DNA of 15,847 nucleotides from an uncultured Coriobacteriaceae bacterium (GTDB taxonomy: Bacteria > Actinomycetota > Coriobacteriia > Coriobacteriales > Atopobiaceae): assembly GCA_902772085.1 (NCBI GenBank), contig CACXZL010000011.1:1-15847 (forward strand), given 5' to 3'. The notes under the pieces were generated by a model. The model was not told the origin of the DNA. It worked only from the letters and a program-made list of their open reading frames with translations, and did no database searches. Positions 7,404 to 12,466 of the stretch are shown piece by piece. The position numbers and the translations under genes are program-made. How positions within the stretch are numbered: position 1 is the stretch's first letter; the number at the start of each line of letters is the position of its first letter.

Positions 7404-7959
7404 GCCCGCATTCGCACGCGACCTGAGCTGCTGCGTGCGCAAGCGGACGCACGCGCGGCCTATGGGGACGGGACGTGTCCGTTTGTGCACACACTGCCCT
7501 ATGGCGTGTGCAATGTCGGACATGTGGACAGCAGAATGGCGCCGCTCTTGTCCGTTTGTGCACACGGGGCGCCCACGCGTGTGCAAAGTCGGACACGAGG
7601 TTGGCCGCATGGCGCCAATCTGGTCCGTTTGTGCACACGCCACTCCCACGCGTGTGCTTTTCCGGACACGTGGACGTCGATTCGGGCGATTACGCGTCCG
7701 TTTGTGCACACGGGACACCCACGCGTGTGCAAAGTCGGACACAAGACTGGCCGTATCGGGCCATTCTTGTCCGTTTTTGCACACGTTGTCTTATGGCGTG
7801 TGCTTTTCCGGACACGCGGAGACCGATTCGGGCGGTCACGCGTCCGTTTGTGCACACGGGACGCCCACGCGTGTGCAAAGTCGGACACAAGACTGGCCGT
7901 ATCGCGCCGTTCTTGTCCGTTTTTGCACACCGTCGAGTGCCCCGTGTGCACAAGCGGAC
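7404..7959. repeat. 73-bp tandem array of eight 45-nt imperfect palindromes
   Basis: Units begin at 7404, 7477, 7550, 7623, 7696, 7769, 7842 and 7915, exactly 73 bp apart, and each palindrome is exactly 45 nt with a 28-nt spacer. The architecture is GTCCG, 4 nt, TGCACACG, 11-nt centre, CGTGTGCA, 4 nt, CGGAC, so each can fold into a 5-bp outer stem, a 4x4 internal loop and an 8-bp inner stem. The left arm is nearly invariant. The 4-nt right internal segment alternates (AAGT in units 4 and 6 and in unit 2; TTTC in units 3 and 5), and spacers also alternate, giving a 146-bp super-period. The first unit is diverged but keeps pairing. Frames crossing the array are not genes: the period is not a multiple of 3, so any repeated peptide would change frame each unit. 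It is not a CRISPR, because spacers are similar to each other. The function is unknown. Confidence 0.93.
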
Positions 7960-8353
7960 AAGACGACGAGCGAGGGCCCGGGCGCCTCCCCGCATGCGCG
8001 AGGGGCCAACGGCCGACGGGCCCGCGCGGCAGGCCGAAACGATTACTTCGAGCTAACAAGGGCTCCCTCAGCAACCGCTTCCCTGCGGGGCTGGCCCAGT
8101 GGGGCGTCCCACGAGTACATGTGCGGCATGCGCGGGCCTCCCGAGGCGAATCCACACTGCGCCCGGTGAAGGAGCGCTGGACGTGCTTCGAGGCGGGCAC
8201 GGGACGAGGGCGTTCGAGAGGCCGCGCGCTACGTCCAGTTATTCGTTGAACGCCCCACTAGATCTTTTGGAAACTAATCGGAACCCATTCTCGCCTGACT
8301 GATTTGTCATCGCGTGTAAAACGCGGTCACAAAATGGTCCTTCCGCGATCAAT
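7960..8353. other. Intergenic stretch without a recognisable gene
   Basis: The first part (to about 8240) is GC-rich and the rest becomes clearly more AT-rich. I find no gene. One small hairpin is visible at 8303-8333: outer TTTGT/ACAAA, a 3x3 internal loop, and inner CGCGT/ACGCG around a 5-base loop. Its two-stem layout resembles the neighbouring palindromes in miniature, but its sequence differs. Confidence 0.5.
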
Positions 8354-8398
8354 GTCCGTAAAGGCACACGCATAATAGCAGCGCGTGCCTATATGGAC
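8354..8398. repeat. Isolated diverged copy of the 45-nt palindrome
   Basis: This segment is 45 nt long like the array units and shares their layout: GTCCG, TAAA, GGCACACG, an 11-nt centre, CGCGTGCC, TATA, TGGAC. The first inner pair is G-C where the array has T-A or C-G, so pairing is kept with different bases; one inner pair is lost (A against C). Its start is 439 bp after the last array unit, that is 6 x 73 + 1, so it may be a relic of a once longer array or a separate single copy. Confidence 0.7.
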
Positions 8399-8610
8399 AC
8401 GAATATGCCATTTCTTCCGCAGAGATGTACGGCAACCATCTGCCAACTCGTCACCAATCCTTCGAATAGATCCTATCGACACCGAGTTCCGTCAAGAGTG
8501 TTTCCCGGCGGTGCGCTTGTTAAGAAGTGCATGGCATTAATAAGTGCGGAGCAATGAGTGAAATAAGATCAGGCTAGTGAATTCTGTAGAACTAATAACG
8601 GGCCAGCCAC

Positions 8611-8760
8611 CTGGCTTCCGCTGCTTTTCCGTTTGGCGAGGGCGATTCTGTCGGAATCTCGTTTGGCGAGCCTCGTCAAACGCATTTCCAGCAGACAAGG
8701 CCTCGCGAAACGGGATACCAGCAGGAGACCCCTCGCCAAACGAGAATCCAGCTGATCACA
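8611..8760. repeat. Five 30-bp repeats in inverted orientation (CTCGCCAAACG family)
   Basis: Two copies read GTTTGGCGAG at 8631 and 8661, and three copies read CTCGTCAAACG, CTCGCGAAACG and CTCGCCAAACG at 8672, 8702 and 8732. Within each orientation the step is exactly 30 bp, and the five units fill 8611-8760. After the 11-bp core most copies share a looser NNATTCCAGCAG-like tail. The two blocks meet head to head: 8660-8670 and 8672-8682 form an 11-bp inverted repeat with one wobble around one central base. This suggests binding sites for a DNA-binding protein or a dispersed repeat family. The 350-base flank either side (8399-8610 and 8761-8832) shows no gene. Confidence 0.8.
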
Positions 8761-8832
8761 GACCCGGTGCCCTGGCGATTCCGTGAAAAGTAACGAATTC
8801 TGAATTCATTAACACATTTTTCTAAATATCAC

Positions 8833-8861
8833 TTGACTTGGGTCAAGGCATCGAATAATAT
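8833..8861 (+). promoter_or_regulatory. Promoter of the tRNA-Glu gene
   Basis: TTGACT at 8833-8838 and TAATAT at 8856-8861 are separated by an ideal 17-base spacer, and the tRNA starts 12 bases past the -10. The -35 lies inside a 6-bp inverted repeat, CTTGAC/GTCAAG (8832-8837 and 8842-8847), which may be coincidental. Confidence 0.85.
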
Positions 8862-8873
8862 ACTTCTTGCAAC

Positions 8874-8950
8874 GGCCCGTTCGTCTAGCGGTTCAGGACG
8901 CCGCCCTCTCAAGGCGGAGATCACCAGTTCGAATCTGGTACGGGCTACCA
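8874..8950 (+). tRNA. tRNA-Glu (anticodon CUC)
   Basis: The cloverleaf is complete. The acceptor stem is GGCCCGT/ACGGGCT, with one G-U at the first pair. The D arm follows TCTAGCGGTTCAGGAC. The anticodon stem is CCGCC/GGCGG with loop CTCTCAA, placing CTC at 8908-8910, which reads GAG. The T arm is CCAG TTCGAAT CTGG. The discriminator A and the CCA end (8948-8950) are encoded. It is a single-gene transcription unit with a clear promoter and terminator. No duplicated 3' end that would mark an integrated element is seen downstream in the window. Confidence 0.97.
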
Positions 8951-8960
8951 AGAACAAAAC

Positions 8961-9001
8961 AGCAGGTAAATGATATTGTTTGCCTGCTTTTCTTTTTTCT
9001 T
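8961..9001 (+). terminator. Rho-independent terminator of tRNA-Glu
   Basis: A 10-bp stem AGCAGGTAAA/TTTGCCTGCT (8961-8970 and 8979-8988, one G-U) with an 8-base loop is followed by a T-rich run to about 9001. It begins 10 bases after the CCA. Confidence 0.92.
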
Positions 9002-9037
9002 GTCTGCGAGTATGGCCTGCGACTGGTCTGCAAGTTG

Positions 9038-9066
9038 TTGCGGACGTCGATAGCTATATATAGTAT
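9038..9066 (+). promoter_or_regulatory. Putative promoter of a small RNA
   Basis: TTGCGG at 9038-9043 and TAGTAT at 9061-9066 have an exact 17-base spacer, and the AT-rich TATATA lies just before the -10. It sits between the tRNA terminator and the next terminator, with no protein gene downstream on this strand. Confidence 0.5.
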
Positions 9067-9072
9067 GAACGT

Positions 9073-9214
9073 TCAGGTTGACACTCGCATCCCTGGACCA
9101 CAGTTTCTACTCGAACGCGACGCTCGATGCGGTGCCTTGCTAGGCAAACGTTCGGCAGTATGGACTTGACCCCTCCGCAAGGAGGACCGTTGATTTTCAA
9201 CGGCCCTCCTTTTT
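9073..9214 (+). ncRNA. Candidate small RNA of about 140 nt
   Basis: The segment is bounded by a plausible promoter (9038-9066) and a strong terminator (9179-9214) yet has no credible reading frame: no ribosome binding site and no recognisable peptide. An internal hairpin TGCCT/AGGCA with loop TGCT is at 9133-9146. I could not match it to 6S, SRP RNA, tmRNA, RNase P or a riboswitch class; a weak TTTCTAC resemblance to purine riboswitches lacks the surrounding stems. The 5' end is inferred from the -10 position. An alternative is a regulatory leader whose downstream gene has been lost. Confidence 0.45.
9179..9214 (+). terminator. Rho-independent terminator of the candidate small RNA
   Basis: The stem is AAGGAGG and CCGTTGA pairing with TCAACGG and CCTCCTT around a TTT loop, with one A/C mismatch, and it is followed by TTTTT. 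The structure is nearly symmetric. It could serve as the terminator for the minus strand as well, but ppc ends more than 200 bases away. Confidence 0.88.
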
Positions 9215-9336
9215 GAAATCTGGAGGACGCGTGTACAGGCAAGTACATCGCGCACTACACCAACACGCACGTTCATGGTAGCGACGCTCGGGGAACCCGC
9301 TCGCTCCCCCGCAGCGCATGCTTCTCGATACCGTGT

Positions 9337-9439
9337 CCCCGCTCGGGCTTCCAAGCGGGGGATCCTCGCCATCTACAACACTCTCTGGTGCAAATCCCAT
9401 CTCCCCGCTCCGGCTTCCAAGCGGGGGATCCTCGCCATC
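9337..9439. repeat. Two 37-bp hairpin repeats next to the ppc stop codon
   Basis: Near-identical 37-bp copies lie at 9337-9373 and 9403-9439 (66-bp step; one difference, G against C at the ninth base). Each contains a 7-bp stem CCCCGCT/AGCGGGG with a 10-base loop and ends with GATCCTCGCCATC. The second copy overlaps the first two bases of the ppc stop codon. On the minus strand they would form stem-loops at the 3' end of the ppc mRNA, but neither is followed by a T-tract. They may act in 3'-end protection or termination, or be copies of a dispersed repeat. Confidence 0.75.
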
Positions 9440-12092
9440 AGCCCGTGTTTTGTACGCCGGCAGAGATACCGGTAACGGTGCAGAGGAGCAAGTAGATGTA
9501 TCCTTCGCGCTCCTCTTCGGTCAGCTCGCCAGCGTGCTTGCGTAACTTGCGCATTGCGAAAATCTGACCGAGCGACATCACGTTGACCAGGGGCAGGTGT
9601 CTGTTTAGGAACTCGCGCAGCTCCTTGTTGTGGGCCAGCGGGTGATCGCTCTCGACGATGTCAAGCACCCAGCGCTTGGTGAGTTCAAGCTCGGCGAGAG
9701 CCCGCTCCGTAAGGTCAGGACGGTCTCCCAACGAGAGGTACATCTGTGCGATGGACGCGTCGGTCTTTGCGAGTGTCGTCTCGACGTTGTCGATGAAGGT
9801 AGTGAAGAGCGGCCAATGCGCGTAGGCTTCACGCAGGCGCGCGATATCGCCGAACGCCTCGCATGCCGATCCCAAGCCATACCACGCTGCGAGGTTGATG
9901 CGCGCCTGCGACCAAGCGAAGATCCACGGGATGGAGCGCAGGTCGTCGAGCGACTTAGCGCCGAGGCCACGCTTCGAGGGACGTGACCCGATGGGCAAAA
10001 GGCCAATCTCATCGAGCGGCGTAATCTGAGCGAACCACTCGGCAAAACCCTCGCTGTACATGAGCTTGCGATAGCTCTCGCACGAAGGTATGTCAATCGC
10101 CTCGGCCACGTCGGCAAATTCGGTCGTGAGCTCGTCGTTTAGGTTCCCGGTGAGGCTCGATGAGGCGAGCAGGGCCGCTGCCGCCATGGCCTCTACGTGA
10201 TGACGTGCCAGGAACGAGTTGTGATAATGCTCAAAGATAACCTCGCCCTGCTCCGTGAGCTTGAGGTTACCGTTGACCGTACCGGCGGGCTGGGCAAGTA
10301 CCGAGCGCTCCGCGGGGCCTCCGCCGCGGCCCACCGCACCACCGCGCCCGTGGAAGAGCACGAGGTCGATCTGGTGCTCCTGCGCCCATGCGGCGATCTT
10401 GGCCTGCGCGCGGTGCAATGCGAGCGTTGCCGAGGTGGGACCTGCGTCCTTGGAGGAGTCGGAGTAGCCCAGCATGACCTCCATGCGGCGACCCGTCGCC
10501 TCGAGACGTGTCTGCACGTCGGGAATCTCGAGCATGCCGTCGAGCACGTTGACCGCGTTCTCAAGGTCGTTGAGCTGCTCGAAGAGCGGGATGACGTCGA
10601 TGTTTGGCAGCTCCTCGGCGTTCGGGAAGGCATAATGCGCGAGCTCGTAGACCGCGGCGATATCGCGTGCCGACTGCGTGAACGAGACGATGTAGCGCCT
10701 GGCGGCATCGCGCCCGTTGCGCCGCTGGATGAAGCTCATAGCCCGAAGGGTGGCAAGAACCTCCTTCGTCATCGGCTGCAACTGTCCTTCAGGCCCGTTC
10801 TGGCGCAAGTCTTCGAGCGCGCGGGCGTGCACGACGGAATGCTGGCGAATCTCCATCTCCACCATACCGAAACCAAACGTCTCCACCCGCCAGATGAGCC
10901 TCTGCACCGGTCCGTAGGCCTCTCTGGCGGCTCCAGCCTCAGCCAGGGAGCTCTGCACCATGCGCAGGTCCGAGACGAGCTCCTCGGACGTGCCGTACAT
11001 GTAGTCCGCCGAGCGCTCTATCGTGGCGCGCACGCGAGACGAGATCGCATACATCACTGCGCGATGGAACTCGTTGTGCACCAGCTCGCTCATTGGGGCG
11101 GTGAGTTTCTCGCCCATCTCCTCCATGCGGTGCCAAAGCCGCTTGAGCTCGAGTGACGGCGGCGTGGTCTGGTTCTCGAACGTGAGCAGGTACCCCACGC
11201 GCCCGCACTCGGTGGCATACCGCTCGAGCACGTGCACGCGCAACTCTTCGGCCACCTCGCAGGTGACCTTGGCCGTGACGTTTGGGTTGCCGTCACGGTC
11301 GGAGGCGATCCAACTACCCGGCTTGATGAACGCAGGCGTCACGGGAGGGTTGGTCGCGGCATCTTCACCCATGATGAGGTCGTTGAGGCGCTGGTAGACG
11401 TTGGAGACCAAGTCGAAGAGCGTGTTGTCGAAGATCGAGATGAGTTTGTCAGCCTCCTTGACGGGGGTGGGGCGTAGGATACCAACTGGAGACGTGCGCA
11501 GCATGGCGTCTATGTTCTCCATCATGTGCCGCTCTTTCAGGACCTTGTTTATGCCCGTAAGCCGCGTGTACTCATGGAACTGCTTGGTGAGTTGCGTGAT
11601 CTTGGCCTCGATAGAGGGCCGGCGTGCCTCGGTGGGATGCGCCGTGAAGACCGGGTGGAACTCGAGCCTCTTGAGCAGCCGCACCGCCTCCCCCTGCCCG
11701 CAAACCTCGCTGACGCGCTGGTATGCCGAGAAGAGCACGTTGGTGGGCATCTCGAAACCGTCTATGGTCTGGTCCTCCAGCTTGGTGATTAGCTCGACCA
11801 GATAGTCTTCCTCGCAGATGGTTGCCAGATGGTAGTAGGCGGCGAGCGCCCTCACCAGGAGGTTCAGCTGCTGCGGCGGGAGCGACGCAACGAGGTCGTA
11901 CGCCATCGAGAACAGCTCGGCGCGAACAGTCTCGTCCTGCTCTTCGGCGGCGGCATTCATGCTCCAGAGCAGCTTGGTGAAGATCCCGACCACCTTCTCG
12001 TCGTGCTCGGCCAGGACGTGGAACAGAAATTCAAGGAAGAGGGTGAGGTCTTGATTCAGTCGCTCCGGGAGTTGCGAATTCGAGATTGGCAT
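9438..12092 (-). CDS. ppc: Phosphoenolpyruvate carboxylase
   Basis: This is a complete 884-residue enzyme (E. coli Ppc is 883). It adds bicarbonate to PEP to form oxaloacetate, a cytoplasmic anaplerotic step. The catalytic histidine is H152 in FTAHPTEARRPS. The catalytic and binding loops follow in order: SDRDGNPNVT (264-273), GYSDSSKDAG with K548, HGRGGAVGRGGGP (581-593), AQPAGTVNGN (600-609) and PIGSRPSKR (700-708). The family-typical QNTG C-terminus, whose carboxylate lies in the active site, is intact. On the minus strand AAAGGAGC precedes the ATG. It has its own promoter region and follows a hairpin that should insulate it from the rhamnosidase gene. In a fermenting anaerobe it would feed the reductive branch to succinate and aspartate synthesis. 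I see no phosphorylation-site N-terminal extension of the plant type. Confidence 0.98.
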   Translation of the reverse strand: MPISNSQLPERLNQDLTLFLEFLFHVLAEHDEKVVGIFTKLLWSMNAAAEEQDETVRAELFSMAYDLVASLPPQQLNLLVRALAAYYHLATICEEDYLVELITKLEDQTIDGFEMPTNVLFSAYQRVSEVCGQGEAVRLLKRLEFHPVFTAHPTEARRPSIEAKITQLTKQFHEYTRLTGINKVLKERHMMENIDAMLRTSPVGILRPTPVKEADKLISIFDNTLFDLVSNVYQRLNDLIMGEDAATNPPVTPAFIKPGSWIASDRDGNPNVTAKVTCEVAEELRVHVLERYATECGRVGYLLTFENQTTPPSLELKRLWHRMEEMGEKLTAPMSELVHNEFHRAVMYAISSRVRATIERSADYMYGTSEELVSDLRMVQSSLAEAGAAREAYGPVQRLIWRVETFGFGMVEMEIRQHSVVHARALEDLRQNGPEGQLQPMTKEVLATLRAMSFIQRRNGRDAARRYIVSFTQSARDIAAVYELAHYAFPNAEELPNIDVIPLFEQLNDLENAVNVLDGMLEIPDVQTRLEATGRRMEVMLGYSDSSKDAGPTSATLALHRAQAKIAAWAQEHQIDLVLFHGRGGAVGRGGGPAERSVLAQPAGTVNGNLKLTEQGEVIFEHYHNSFLARHHVEAMAAAALLASSSLTGNLNDELTTEFADVAEAIDIPSCESYRKLMYSEGFAEWFAQITPLDEIGLLPIGSRPSKRGLGAKSLDDLRSIPWIFAWSQARINLAAWYGLGSACEAFGDIARLREAYAHWPLFTTFIDNVETTLAKTDASIAQMYLSLGDRPDLTERALAELELTKRWVLDIVESDHPLAHNKELREFLNRHLPLVNVMSLGQIFAMRKLRKHAGELTEEEREGYIYLLLCTVTGISAGVQNTG

Positions 12093-12158
12093 GAAGCTCC
12101 TTTCTCTATGCTAGTCACGCGAATCGCGCGCGTTCCCCTATAGAGAACACAGACTTCA

Positions 12159-12164
12159 ATTATA
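12159..12164 (-). promoter_or_regulatory. -10 element of the ppc promoter
   Basis: A consensus TATAAT reads on the minus strand about 67 bases before the ppc start. No good -35 is present at the expected place (12181-12188), where instead a palindrome lies, so the promoter may depend on an activator or be controlled by a repressor. Confidence 0.6.
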
Positions 12165-12173
12165 GGCCATCAA

Positions 12174-12185
12174 ACGTGCGCACGT
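12174..12185. promoter_or_regulatory. 12-bp perfect palindrome at the ppc promoter -35
   Basis: ACGTGCGCACGT is identical to its reverse complement. It lies 10 to 21 bases upstream of the TATAAT on the minus strand, covering the spacer and part of the -35 position. This is where a dimeric regulator commonly binds. No regulator gene is in the window, so its identity is unknown. Confidence 0.45.
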
Positions 12186-12384
12186 GGGACGGTGGAGGCG
12201 ATATTCTGAAATCCCGAAGCGAGGCGTTCGGCTTCATACCGCATTCTTCGTGGGTATCCGCCGGTCAGAGATTCATCCCTGACCAGTCTTGGTCGTACAG
12301 CGAATCCTCAGGGGATTTGTCGGTGAACAAATTCATTCTTCGACACGCTGGGCAGGTTCAAGATGTCCGTCATACCTCGTCAAG

Positions 12385-12433
12385 GCCCCCTTCCGCGGCT
12401 CGCCGTCGTATGCGACGGACCGCGGAAGGGGGC
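12385..12433 (-). terminator. Long GC-rich hairpin after the rhamnosidase gene
   Basis: A perfect 14-bp stem (GCCCCCTTCCGCGG at 12385-12398 with its complement at 12420-12433) encloses an upper 6-bp stem CCGTCG/CGACGG with a TATG loop. It starts 33 bases past the rhamnosidase stop codon on the minus strand. No T-tract follows in either direction, so it may be a rho-assisted or imperfect terminator, or a 3'-end stabiliser. The rest of 12093-12466 holds the ppc promoter elements and minor hairpins (GGTCAG/CTGACC at 12263-12284). Confidence 0.6.
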
Positions 12434-12466
12434 ATTCTTACAACAAGGACATGCTTTGAGGTCGCG

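Noticed and set aside
7404..7959. CRISPR array
   Set aside because: Spacers are similar to one another and alternate in type, the repeats are 45-nt palindromes with variable centres, and no cas gene is near.
7153..8249. Several long overlapping open frames on both strands with repeated VHTGRPRVCKVGH-like peptides
   Set aside because: They arise from a palindromic 73-bp repeat in GC-rich DNA with few stop codons. The period is not a multiple of 3, so the repeats shift frame each unit, all frames show the pattern, and no ribosome binding site is present.
8577..8786. Small repeat-containing protein of 69 residues with decapeptide repeats
   Set aside because: The 30-bp step keeps frame, but the repeat occurs in both orientations, the start is a GTG without a ribosome binding site, and the peptide resembles nothing known. 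A DNA-level repeat explains it better.
8874..8950. tRNA-Glu as attachment site of an integrated element
   Set aside because: No integrase gene and no second copy of the tRNA 3' end were found in the window.
9073..9214. Purine riboswitch
   Set aside because: A TTTCTAC segment is present, but the paired P1, P2 and P3 stems and the downstream gene are missing.
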